A DNA stretch of 64,000 nucleotides, taken from NCBI RefSeq assembly GCF_001571005.1, contig NZ_BCST01000002.1:186001-250000 (forward strand), in the 5' to 3' direction. The first letter of the stretch is position 1. Each line of letters opens with the position of its first letter. Position numbers and translations under genes: made by a program. The stretch comes from Herbiconiux solani NBRC 106740 (GTDB lineage Bacteria; Actinomycetota; Actinomycetes; Actinomycetales; Microbacteriaceae). Shown here one piece after another: positions 18,434-26,647 of the stretch. Below the pieces are notes generated by a model, which saw only the letters and a list, made by a program, of their open reading frames with translations, did no database searches and was not told the origin of the DNA.

Positions 18434-18455
18434 CGACCACCACCGCCTGACCACC
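18422..18455. repeat. 17-bp tandem repeat at the end of the second MarR gene
   Basis: ACCGCCGCCTGACGACC (18422-18438) is followed directly by ACCACCGCCTGACCACC (18439-18455), 15 of 17 positions identical. The first unit holds the TGA stop codon (18431-18433); the second duplicates it downstream. Confidence 0.65.
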
Positions 18456-18489
18456 TCTGCCTCCCTCGGGCTCGGGCAGGTCTGACGTC

Positions 18490-19623
18490 TCAGGCCAGGC
18501 GCGGCACGTCGAAGTGCACCAGCAGCTCCTCGCCGGCGATCTGCTCGCTGGCGGTGGGGAACATCAGTCTGATCATCCGGATGAACGGCAGCACGTCGGC
18601 CCGGAGCCCGCGCACGTCGTCGCTCGAGCACCGCACCATGGCGAACCGGTCCTCCTCGCCCTCGATCAGCTCGAGCACGATCGAGCCCGGACGGGTGAGT
18701 GGTGAGGCCTCCAGCGCCGCCAGCAGCGCCCGGATCGTGGCCCGGTCGTCCTCGTGCAGGCGCAGCGAGAGTGCGCTCTCGTCGACGAGCACGCCGACGT
18801 GGTCGCCCAGCGAGTCGGCTTCCCCGGCGCGCACGAGCGCGGTGTGCAGTGCGGTCGCGAGCGCGCCGGCGGTCACGCGGTCCTCCACCGTCAGGGTACC
18901 CGCCATCCGCAGCCGGGCCAGGAACGGCACGACGTCGCTGCGCAGACCGCCCACCTCGCCGATCACGTCGTCGTCGACGAACTCCTGCCGAAGGCGGTCG
19001 AGCTGATCGTCGCGCTGCTCGGCCTGGTCGATGCGCTCGGCGTAGATGTCGAGCACCAGCGACCGCGCGTACGCGACCGCCCCGAGACCCATCGCGAGAG
19101 CCGGGGCGATCGCCACCAGCAGGATGACCGGGGCCGGCACGACCTCGCCGAAGCCGGTGAACAGGTGCAGCACGGTCAGGAGCGCCGAGAGACCGACGGC
19201 CACGCCCGTGTAGGTGCCGAGCTCGACGTGGGTGCGGAACGGCGCCGCCGCCATCAGCACCAGACCGATCGTCAGCAGTCCCCAGTCGTCCCGCACCGCG
19301 GAGTTGGTGCCGACGCAGCTGAGCGAGTTCAGCACCGCGGCGATCGCGACGAGGGCGAACGAGGTCGCGAACCGGTCGCTCGTGACGCCGGAGTCGAAGC
19401 GGAAGGCGCTCCGGATGAACCAGGCGAATCCCCCGGCCAGCGCTACGATCGCAGCGATCGCCAGCGGCCAGGAGGAGACCTGGCCGGCGGTCGCGATCGT
19501 CAGGCCGATGCTGCACGTGATCGAGACGACGGCCACGACGACCAGGAAGCCCCGGGCGCTGATCGAGGCCAGCGGGTCCAGTTGCAGCGCCGTCGTCCCC
19601 CGCGGCGGCCTGAGGGGCCTCAC
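18490..19623 (-). CDS. Membrane protein with degenerate kinase-like cytoplasmic part
   Basis: The 377-residue protein has about seven membrane spans (25-210), a coiled-coil-like stretch (ERIDQAEQRDDQLDRLRQEF) and a soluble C-terminal part of about 145 residues. In that part, AGTLTVEDRVTAGALATALH resembles the segment preceding the ATPase domain in actinobacterial sensor kinases, but neither a phosphorylatable His nor the ATP-binding boxes are visible. The GTG start overlaps the stop of the kinase-like gene (GTGA) with GGGAGG upstream. It is thus the third gene of a tightly coupled operon (response regulator, kinase-like protein, this protein) and probably a partner of that membrane complex. 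Confidence 0.75.
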   Translation of the reverse strand: MRPLRPPRGTTALQLDPLASISARGFLVVVAVVSITCSIGLTIATAGQVSSWPLAIAAIVALAGGFAWFIRSAFRFDSGVTSDRFATSFALVAIAAVLNSLSCVGTNSAVRDDWGLLTIGLVLMAAAPFRTHVELGTYTGVAVGLSALLTVLHLFTGFGEVVPAPVILLVAIAPALAMGLGAVAYARSLVLDIYAERIDQAEQRDDQLDRLRQEFVDDDVIGEVGGLRSDVVPFLARLRMAGTLTVEDRVTAGALATALHTALVRAGEADSLGDHVGVLVDESALSLRLHEDDRATIRALLAALEASPLTRPGSIVLELIEGEEDRFAMVRCSSDDVRGLRADVLPFIRMIRLMFPTASEQIAGEELLVHFDVPRLA

Positions 19624-20822
19624 CGGTCGCCTCCCGGCACCGTCATGAAGACCGCCGTCCCGGCGCCCGGCCGGGTCCAGATCTGCACCGAGCCGCCCAC
19701 CTCGACGATGCTGTCGACCACGATCATGCGAAGGCCCACCGTGTCGTCGCCGGTCGCGTCGACGTCGAAGCCGGTGCCCGCATCCGAGACCATCACGCTG
19801 AGCTCGGGCGGGCTGGACATCACCGCGATGTCGGCCTCGCGCACACCGGAGTGCCGCAGCACGTTCTCGAGGCACTCGGTCATCGCCCGTTCGAGGCTGC
19901 GGGCCACCGAGGCGGAGACGCCGTTGACCGCCTCGACGTCACCGGTGACGCGCAGCTGCAACCCCTTCTGCTCGGCGTCGCGCACGACCGTCATGAGCAG
20001 CGGCGCCTTCGACAGCGAGCGCGCCGCGGCGCCCGCGGAACCCGGGCCGGACAGCACCGGGCCGATGTCGGCGAGGTTCGCGAGGTCACGGTCGATCGCC
20101 TGCAGCTGGTCGTCGCGGAGCGGGCCGGGAGCGCTCTGCGCGAGGGCCCGGAGGTCGGCGAGCACGTTCTCCTGCACCCAAGCCGAGGCGGTGTCCGCGA
20201 ACCGGGCGATCGCCACGTCCCGCTCCTCGGCGAGCGCCGCGGTCGACATCACGGCCGTGCCGCGGGCGGCGTCACGGCGCCCGAGCCAGAGGGCGGAGAC
20301 GAACAGGCCCAGCGCCACGAACGAGGTCACGACCGGCACGTCGATCGCGAGCGGCATGCCGGACTGCCAGGCGGCCACCTGCACGAGCCCGGGCCCGGCC
20401 ACGAAGGCGAGCGACCCGAGCGTGATGGCCTTGCCGAGCGAGCGGGCCGGGATGCCCACCACCAGCACCGCGAACTCGGGCATCGAGAGCAGCACGTAGT
20501 CACTGGAGGGCGTGCTCCCCGGGACCGTCACGGAGACGGCGGTCGTCACCGCGGCGTAGAGGTAGAGACCAGCGCAGGCCACGAGCGTGGCCCCGACCGC
20601 CCAGACGAACGATCGCGCCCGGAGGGCCGCGATCACGCCGGCGGCCACCACGACGAGCCCGGCGAGGGAGAGGAGGATCTCCAGGTGCCCGGTGACCGGG
20701 ATGAACAGAGCCGCGATCAGGAAGGTCGCGCCGAGGAAGACGGAGGCGAACCAGGTCCCTCCCCGGGCGAGGGCACGGCTGGTGGCGACGCCGTCGACGT
20801 CGGCGGCGATCTGCAGGGTCAT
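19620..20822 (-). CDS. Sensor kinase-like membrane protein lacking the phospho-accepting His
   Basis: The 400-residue protein has about seven membrane spans (15-190) and a C-terminal HATPase_c domain. N box (ALERAMTECLENVLRHSG), G1 box (VSDAGTGFD) and a G2-like VGLRMIV are present, so ATP binding is plausible. In NarL/LiaS-type kinases the dimerisation helix reads ER.RIARELHD; here it reads EERDVAIARFADTASAW, with no His anywhere in the linker helices. Classical autophosphorylation therefore seems impossible. The ATG overlaps the stop of the response regulator gene (ATGA). It may control the regulator by other means, or a His from another protein may be used. Confidence 0.8.
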   Translation of the reverse strand: MTLQIAADVDGVATSRALARGGTWFASVFLGATFLIAALFIPVTGHLEILLSLAGLVVVAAGVIAALRARSFVWAVGATLVACAGLYLYAAVTTAVSVTVPGSTPSSDYVLLSMPEFAVLVVGIPARSLGKAITLGSLAFVAGPGLVQVAAWQSGMPLAIDVPVVTSFVALGLFVSALWLGRRDAARGTAVMSTAALAEERDVAIARFADTASAWVQENVLADLRALAQSAPGPLRDDQLQAIDRDLANLADIGPVLSGPGSAGAAARSLSKAPLLMTVVRDAEQKGLQLRVTGDVEAVNGVSASVARSLERAMTECLENVLRHSGVREADIAVMSSPPELSVMVSDAGTGFDVDATGDDTVGLRMIVVDSIVEVGGSVQIWTRPGAGTAVFMTVPGGDR

Positions 20823-21475
20823 GCCAGGTAGCCGTCCTCGGCCGCCCGGAGCGCGAGATCCTGCTTGCGCTCGGCGACCCGGCCCTCCGACGCGTACTGC
20901 TCGCGCACGCGCTCGAGCGCGTTCTTCACGGCCTGGATGTTGGTGCCGAGGATCATGGCCACCTCGACCGGTGTGTGGCCCGAGACGTAGAGGCGGAGCG
21001 TCTCCTCCTCCTCCTCGCTGAACCGGATGCTCGAGGTCATCACCCGCGGCCCGCCCCGGTCGGGCTCGTCCCACGCCACGACGGATCCCGTCTGCCCGCC
21101 GAGCACCGCGCGCACGGCGTCGAGCAGGTCGGTCGCCGGCTGGGCCTTGGAGACGAACGAGGCGGCGCCGGCGTCGAGCACCCGGCGGATCGTCTCCGGC
21201 GCATCCAGGGCGCTCATCACGACGACGGCCGCGCCCACCGAGCGGCAGATGCGGATGCGCGCCTCGACCGAGATCGGCTCCTTCAACTGCAGGTCCATCA
21301 GCACGACCTCCGGCGGGAAGGCCGGGTGGCGCACCGCCTCGACCCACGAGGTGGCGCGGATCGTGACGTCGAGGTCGGGCGCGTTGCCGCTGATCCAGTT
21401 CGAGACGCCGTCGAGGATGAGCGCGTGGTCGTCGACGATCGCCACGGTGTGCGGCACCGGGTTGCGCGCGTTCAC
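20819..21475 (-). CDS. NarL/LuxR-like response regulator
   Basis: The 218-residue protein has a complete receiver: acidic pair in VAIVDDHALI, phosphorylation site Asp in VVLMDLQL, Ser in VVVMSAL and Lys in FVSKAQP. A LuxR-type helix-turn-helix variant follows (SEEEEETLRLYVSGHTPVEV, ILGTNIQAVKNALERV). The receiver looks functional although its partner kinase lacks the His. It is the first gene of the operon RR / kinase-like / membrane protein. GTG start at 21473-21475, with GGAG 11 nt upstream. It is divergent from a complete sensor kinase gene at 21567, which could be its true phosphodonor. Confidence 0.85.
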   Translation of the reverse strand: MNARNPVPHTVAIVDDHALILDGVSNWISGNAPDLDVTIRATSWVEAVRHPAFPPEVVLMDLQLKEPISVEARIRICRSVGAAVVVMSALDAPETIRRVLDAGAASFVSKAQPATDLLDAVRAVLGGQTGSVVAWDEPDRGGPRVMTSSIRFSEEEEETLRLYVSGHTPVEVAMILGTNIQAVKNALERVREQYASEGRVAERKQDLALRAAEDGYLA

Positions 21476-21554
21476 GACGACTTCACTCCAGACCCCCTGA
21501 TCGAGGATATCCGGGACACGATTGCCCCGTCCAATCGGCTGTACGCCGGGGCTG

Positions 21555-21560
21555 TACCCT
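21555..21560 (+). promoter_or_regulatory. -10 box for leaderless sensor kinase mRNA
   Basis: TACCCT ends six nt before the ATG at 21567; no Shine-Dalgarno sequence is present. Confidence 0.5.
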
Positions 21561-21566
21561 CAGTTC

Positions 21567-23201
21567 ATGAGCAGGGGGAGCGACTTCACCGAGGCGGAGC
21601 GGCGCTCCCGCTTCGACCGGGCCGTCTTCCAGTCGCAGCTGCTGCTCGCGGCCGCCCTTCTCCTGATGGTCTGCGCGGCCTACATCTTCCAGCCCACCGC
21701 GGTGCTCGACCCCCGGTTCTTCGGCGGGGTCGCCGTCGTCTTCGTGCTCACGGCCGCCTCGGCGCTCGTGCCCTGGTCGAACTTCCCGCGGCAGTGGGCG
21801 GGGATCCTCCCGCTGATCGACATCTTCGCGATCATCGCCGTCCGCGAGGGCAACTCGCAGCTCGGTGCCGGACTCCTGCTGGTCTTCCCGGTAATCTGGC
21901 TCTCCAGCTACTTCGGGCTGCTCGGCGCGATCGTGAGCGTCGTGACCAGCTCGGTGCTGCTCTGGATCACCGCGGGGCTGGCCGGCGCACCGCTCGTGAT
22001 CAACAGCATCCCGTCCCTGCTGGTGCTGCCCATCACCCTCTCGTTCATCGCCACCACCACCCTCGCGACCTCCAGCCGCACGGCCGCCCAGCGCGGTCTC
22101 CTGCGCCAGCAGGCCGACCTGCTCGAGGTGGCCCTCCGCCGGGCCCGCCGGCAAGAGCAGACGCTCGACGAGGTGCTCAACGCCGTCACCTTCGGCGTGG
22201 TGGCCTTCGACAAGAACGGCGTGCAGACCATCGTCAACCGCGCCAACCGCGCCTACCAGACCGAGTTCGGGCTCCCCGAGTCGACGATCGAGCATCCCGT
22301 GCTCTACAGGCCCGACCGCGTGACCCCGTACGCCGATGACGAACGACCGTTCGCCCGAGCAGTTGGGGGCGAGCGGTTCGACGACACGGTGACCTGGCTC
22401 GGCGAGCCCGGTCAGCACCGCATCGCTCTCTCGGTCAGCTCGCGGCCCCTCACCTCCCCCGACGGCGAACTCGACGGCGGCGTGATGGTCTCCCGCGACG
22501 TGACGGCCGAGATCAACGCCATCCAGGCCCGCGACGATCTGGTCGCCTCCGTGTCGCACGAGCTCCGCACCCCGCTGACCTCGATCCTCGGCTACCTCGA
22601 GCTCGCGCTCGACGACGAGCAGCTCGACGCGACGACGCGCTCGATGCTCGAGGTCGCGTCCTCGAACGCCGACCGCCTCCTCGCCTTGGTCGCCGACCTC
22701 CTCACCGCGGCGAGCGAGAAGGACCAGCAGATCGTGATGTCGTTCTCGCAGTGCGACCTCTCCGAGATCGTGGCGCAGTCGATCCAGGCCCAGACGCCGG
22801 CGGCGGCCGAGCGGGGCATCACGATCGAGAACGCCTCCCTCGAGCCGGTGCTGATCGAGGCCGACGGCTTCCGCCTGCGCCAGGTCGTCGACAACCTGCT
22901 GACCAACGCCATCAAGTACAACGTCGAGAACGGGTCGGTGACCGTGGCGGTCGCCGCCGCGGACGAGCGCGTCGACCTGGTCGTCAGCGACACCGGCATC
23001 GGCCTCAGCGACCTCGAGCAGTCCAAGCTGTTCGACCGGTACTTCCGCGCCGAAGGGGTGCGGCAGTCGACCATCCACGGCTCGGGACTCGGCCTCACGA
23101 TCAGCCGCGACATCGTGCGCCGGCACGGCGGCGACCTCACGGTGACCAGCAGTCTCGGCGTCGGAACGCGATTCACCGCATCCATCCCCCGCTCGCGCTA
23201 A
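21567..23201 (+). CDS. Membrane sensor histidine kinase with PAS domain
   Basis: The 544-residue kinase has about six membrane spans (20-185), a coiled coil (RQQADLLEVALRRARRQEQT), a PAS-like domain (about 205-320) and a complete catalytic core: His331 in SVSHELRTPLTSILGY, N box DNLLTNAIKYN, G1 DTGIGLS, F box LFDRYFRA and G2 GSGLGLTIS. Unlike the neighbouring kinase-like protein it should autophosphorylate. No response regulator gene follows it; the divergent regulator at 20819 or the OmpR-type regulator at 27056 are candidate partners. The start looks leaderless (TACCCT six nt upstream). Confidence 0.9.
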   Translation: MSRGSDFTEAERRSRFDRAVFQSQLLLAAALLLMVCAAYIFQPTAVLDPRFFGGVAVVFVLTAASALVPWSNFPRQWAGILPLIDIFAIIAVREGNSQLGAGLLLVFPVIWLSSYFGLLGAIVSVVTSSVLLWITAGLAGAPLVINSIPSLLVLPITLSFIATTTLATSSRTAAQRGLLRQQADLLEVALRRARRQEQTLDEVLNAVTFGVVAFDKNGVQTIVNRANRAYQTEFGLPESTIEHPVLYRPDRVTPYADDERPFARAVGGERFDDTVTWLGEPGQHRIALSVSSRPLTSPDGELDGGVMVSRDVTAEINAIQARDDLVASVSHELRTPLTSILGYLELALDDEQLDATTRSMLEVASSNADRLLALVADLLTAASEKDQQIVMSFSQCDLSEIVAQSIQAQTPAAAERGITIENASLEPVLIEADGFRLRQVVDNLLTNAIKYNVENGSVTVAVAAADERVDLVVSDTGIGLSDLEQSKLFDRYFRAEGVRQSTIHGSGLGLTISRDIVRRHGGDLTVTSSLGVGTRFTASIPRSR

Positions 23202-23241
23202 ACTCCGCTTAGACCGGGCGAGTGCGGGAGAAGGAGTCGGC

Positions 23242-24411
23242 GTGACGCTGGACATGACCACGCTGCTGCTCATCTCGGGGCTCATCGTCATCCTGTGCGG
23301 CATCTCGTTCATCCTGAACACCGCCATGCGGCGGAACGACGCCTCGGGGCGGCTCTGGAGCATCTCGTTCATCGCGGGCATGCTGACCGCCCTGTCGTTC
23401 GCGGTCTGGGGCTTCTCGCCGCACCTGTGGTGGATCCTGGTCACCGGCAACGCCGCCTACGTCGTCTCGGTCGGCGCGATCTGGTCGGGCGCACGCGTGT
23501 TCAACGGCCGCTCGTCGTACATCTGGATCCCCCTCGCCGCCGGCGTCGCCACGGCCGCCCTGACCCTCCTCGAAGGCCAGTCCGCGGGCATCTGGACGGG
23601 GTCGACCCCGCTGTTCATCGGTGTCGCCGCCTTCTCCGGGCTCGGTGCGGCCGAGACCATGCGATCCCGGATGCGGCGCAACCTGAACGCGCGCATCCTC
23701 AGCTTCTGCCTCTGGATCGTCTGCGCCTACTACGTGCTGCGCAGCTCGGTCTTCGTCACGATGGGGCCCGACTCCCCGATCTTCCAGCAGTACTTCGGGT
23801 CGGCGATCACCACGATCATCACGATCCTCCTCGTGCTGCTCGGCACGATCTCGATGTCGATCCTGCAGGCCGAGCGCTCCGGCGCCCGCGCGCTCGGGGA
23901 TGTGACGGTCGGCGTGCACTCCGTGGTCGGCGTGCTGTCGGCGACCTCGTTCATGCAGCAGTGGGCCGACTGGGTCGAGCGCGCCTCGTTCCACGGCGAC
24001 CGTCTGGCGATGATCGCGATGGATGTCGACAACCTGCCCCAGATGAACACCGCGTTCGGCCGCACCTTCGGCGACACCGCGATCCGTTCGGTCGCGCAGA
24101 TCATCCGCCACCACGCGCCCACCGACTCGCTGCTCGGCCACACGGGCGCGGGGCGCTTCGTGATCGTCGTGGTCACCGCCTCCACCAACGACGCCGAGCA
24201 CCTCGCCATCCGGCTGCAGACCGCGCTGGTCGACGAGCCGATCGACCCGCAGCAGTCGCTCCGCGCCACCGCGAGCTTCGGCGTGGTCGACACCGACACC
24301 TTCGGCTACGGCCTGCCGGTGCTCCGTCGCGCGCTCGACGACACGACCGCGACGGCCCGCGACGAGGGCGGCAACCGCATCGTCGTCGGTAAGGCCCCCA
24401 CCCCGGCCTAG
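23242..24411 (+). CDS. Membrane protein with degenerate GGDEF domain (paralogue)
   Basis: The 389-residue protein repeats the architecture of the product of 15246-16421: about six or seven spans (5-215) and a GGDEF-like domain (about 235-389). Asp of the substrate region is kept (AMDVDNLPQMNTAFG), but the signature reads GHTGAGRFVIVV instead of a GGDEF core, so cyclase activity is doubtful. GPDSPIFQQYFG matches GPDSAVYQRFFG of the paralogue. GTG start with GAAGGAG at ideal spacing. It lies 40 nt after the sensor kinase gene and may be co-transcribed with it. A c-di-GMP-binding or inactive regulatory role is an inference. Confidence 0.78.
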   Translation: MTLDMTTLLLISGLIVILCGISFILNTAMRRNDASGRLWSISFIAGMLTALSFAVWGFSPHLWWILVTGNAAYVVSVGAIWSGARVFNGRSSYIWIPLAAGVATAALTLLEGQSAGIWTGSTPLFIGVAAFSGLGAAETMRSRMRRNLNARILSFCLWIVCAYYVLRSSVFVTMGPDSPIFQQYFGSAITTIITILLVLLGTISMSILQAERSGARALGDVTVGVHSVVGVLSATSFMQQWADWVERASFHGDRLAMIAMDVDNLPQMNTAFGRTFGDTAIRSVAQIIRHHAPTDSLLGHTGAGRFVIVVVTASTNDAEHLAIRLQTALVDEPIDPQQSLRATASFGVVDTDTFGYGLPVLRRALDDTTATARDEGGNRIVVGKAPTPA

Positions 24412-24412
24412 G

Positions 24413-24464
24413 GCTGGGCGATCAGAGCTGGGCGATCAGGGCTGGGCGATCAGGGCTGGGCGAT
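24413..24464. repeat. 14-bp tandem repeat containing the stop codon of a lipoprotein gene
   Basis: GCTGGGCGATCAGG is repeated nearly four times: 24413-24426 (last base A), 24427-24440, 24441-24454 and a partial copy from 24455. The third unit carries the TGA of the leftward lipoprotein gene (complement of 24450-24452); the fourth encodes its last codons. The unit is out of frame (14 nt), so only the first stop matters for the protein. Confidence 0.8.
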
Positions 24465-25094
24465 GGCGATCGTCAGCTGGTCGGCCGCGGTCTGCTTGGC
24501 GTAGTCGTTGGAGTCGGGCGCCGACTGCAGCAGGATCTCGTAGGTGAACGACAGCGTCATCGAGGTGGCTGCCGGGTCGACCGCGGGCAGGATGAAGGTC
24601 TGGCTGTAGCTGTACGGCGCCTTGATCAGGTAGCCGGGTGCGACCGACGCCTGGTCCATCAGTGCCGCGGGGGCCGGCAGAGCGCCGGTGGCGCCGTCGA
24701 TCGCGGGAGTGACAGAGACACGGGAGAGGTAGATCTTCTGCCCCTGGTCGCTGCCCAAGGTGCCGACCATCGAGAAGCTGATCGGCTTGTTGGCGTCCGC
24801 CGTCCACTGATCCATGCTCAGCGTCGAGTAGTAGGTCACGGTGAGCGAGATGTCGCCGGCCTGCAGCTCGTGCTGCGTGGAGCCGGTGGCCAGCTCGTTC
24901 ACGATGGGGGTGATGGTGGCCGTGGGGCTGGGCAGGGCCGCCGTCGGGGACGCGGTCGGCGAGACCGGAGCATCCGAGTTGAAGCGCGACTGATCCCACG
25001 GAGCCGTCCCGCAGGCACTCAACCCGACCACGGTCGCGATCGCCAACCCCGCGGTGAGCGCTGCTCTGCCCGCTGCACGCCCACTGAATCGCAT
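24450..25094 (-). CDS. Lipoprotein near exopolysaccharide synthase
   Basis: The 214-residue protein has a lipoprotein signal peptide with lipobox LSAC, a Pro/Ser/Thr linker and a beta-rich C-terminal domain (about 70-214; TVTYYSTLSMDQW, SFSMVGTLG, TSMTLSFTYEILL). The start has GAGAGGAA upstream. It is divergent from the glycosyltransferase gene at 25199 and may help export or anchor its product, but no homology is recognised. The 3' end is marked by a 14-bp tandem repeat. Confidence 0.7.
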   Translation of the reverse strand: MRFSGRAAGRAALTAGLAIATVVGLSACGTAPWDQSRFNSDAPVSPTASPTAALPSPTATITPIVNELATGSTQHELQAGDISLTVTYYSTLSMDQWTADANKPISFSMVGTLGSDQGQKIYLSRVSVTPAIDGATGALPAPAALMDQASVAPGYLIKAPYSYSQTFILPAVDPAATSMTLSFTYEILLQSAPDSNDYAKQTAADQLTIAIAQP

Positions 25095-25198
25095 GAATTT
25101 CCTCTCGCTTCTGACCCTGATCCAATCTTAAGCTGATCCTGACGCGACCCTGGCGTATTCGCAATCGAACCCTTGGCCCGGTAACGGAGACTTATCGC

Positions 25199-26647
25199 AT
25201 GGCAGAGAGCATCAACCCGTACGTCACGGATCGCACCGATCTCGGAGACGAGCGCGACGACTTCCAGAACGACTTCATCGAGTCGGTCGAGTCGCTTCCG
25301 TCGTACCGGCCCACCATCGGCTGCATCATCCCCGCGTACAACGAGGCCGAGTCGATCGGCGAGGTCCTCGAGTCGCTGCTCACGCAGACCCGGCTCCCCG
25401 ACGTGATCCACGTCGTCGTCAACAACACCACCGACGACACCGTGAAGATCGCGGCCCAGTACGCCGGCCCCCACCTCAAGGAGGTCGACGGCGTCGAGCA
25501 GTTCACCGAGGTCTACGTCCACGACATCGGCAAGAACAAGGACAAGAAGGTCGGCGCCCTCAACTACGGCTACCAGCTGGTCGAGGGCTGCGACTTCCTG
25601 CTCGGTGTCGACGGCGACACCACGGCGGCCCCCGACGCGGTCGAGCGCCTCGCCGAGGAGATCACCTCCGACTCCCGCATCGGCGGCATCTCGGCGATCT
25701 TCTCGATCGACGACCAGCCGATCAAGGGCTTCATCGCGAAGTTCCTGATCACCGGTCAGCGCTTCCAGTTCGCCGCCTTCAACATGCAGAACATGCTGAA
25801 GGGCCGCAACATGGCGGTGCTGGGCGGCCAGTTCTCGATCTTCTCGACCAAGGCGCTCCGCCAGATCATGGTCGAGAACCACCAGAACACCCCGTGGGTG
25901 AAAGACTCCGAGGTCGAGGACTCGCTGCTGTCGCTGCAGATCAAGAGCGCCGGCTACCTGACCAAGATCTCGGCCCAGGCCCGCGCCGACGTCGGTGGCA
26001 TGACCACCCTCCGCGGCCTCGACGCCCAGCAGGTGAAGTGGAACTTCGGTGCCATCGAACTGATGTGGCCCGGGCAGCGCGGCGACACCAAGGGCCAGCC
26101 CTTCCACCCGAACCTCCGGCTGCGCTGGCTCGAGAACCTCTCGATGCTCACCAACCTCGCCACCCGCGTGCTCTTCGTGCTGCTCTTGATGGGCTCGCTG
26201 TCGATCAGCGCGTTCGTCTTCTCGCCGGTCTGGCTCATCCCGCCGGTCGTCGCGATCCTGCTGAACCTCCGCACCGCGTTGTCGATGAAGAACCGCAACG
26301 GCCGGGACGTGGTCTTCGCCCTGTTCCTGTTCCCCGCCGAGATCTACATGTGGGTCAGACTCGGGCACTTCATCCGGGCGTGGACCAAGTTCCTGAGCCG
26401 TAAGCAGACCGACAACTGGGCCGCCCAGGCCAAGGCCGAGCGAGGCCGCGGCAACGGCTACCTCGTTCCGCTGGTCGTCCTCATCCTGGTCGTCGCCGTG
26501 ATGGTGCTGGTCTGGTTCCAGCTCGACCCGTTCATCCAGTCGACCATCCTGTGGATCGGCTGGCCCGTGCTCGGGATCATCACGATCATGCAGACCCTGA
26601 GCATGGTGGTCAAGGTCCTCCGCCGCTACCGGGGGTACAAGGTTTGA
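25199..26647 (+). CDS. Processive family-2 glycosyltransferase (beta-glucan/poly-hexosamine synthase type)
   Basis: The 482-residue protein has a GT2 catalytic domain: CIIPAYNEAESIGEVLESLL, the DxD motif Asp138-Gly-Asp140 (LLGVDGDTT), a catalytic VED (DSEVEDSLLS) and QQVKW at 277-281, the counterpart of the QxxRW motif of processive synthases such as cellulose and PNAG synthases. About five to six C-terminal spans (320-475) form the export channel. I see no PilZ domain. The GH6 gene 2 kb downstream argues for a cellulose-like glucan, but PNAG-like product cannot be excluded. GGAG lies 11 nt upstream. The next gene overlaps by four nt. Confidence 0.85.
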   Translation: MAESINPYVTDRTDLGDERDDFQNDFIESVESLPSYRPTIGCIIPAYNEAESIGEVLESLLTQTRLPDVIHVVVNNTTDDTVKIAAQYAGPHLKEVDGVEQFTEVYVHDIGKNKDKKVGALNYGYQLVEGCDFLLGVDGDTTAAPDAVERLAEEITSDSRIGGISAIFSIDDQPIKGFIAKFLITGQRFQFAAFNMQNMLKGRNMAVLGGQFSIFSTKALRQIMVENHQNTPWVKDSEVEDSLLSLQIKSAGYLTKISAQARADVGGMTTLRGLDAQQVKWNFGAIELMWPGQRGDTKGQPFHPNLRLRWLENLSMLTNLATRVLFVLLLMGSLSISAFVFSPVWLIPPVVAILLNLRTALSMKNRNGRDVVFALFLFPAEIYMWVRLGHFIRAWTKFLSRKQTDNWAAQAKAERGRGNGYLVPLVVLILVVAVMVLVWFQLDPFIQSTILWIGWPVLGIITIMQTLSMVVKVLRRYRGYKV

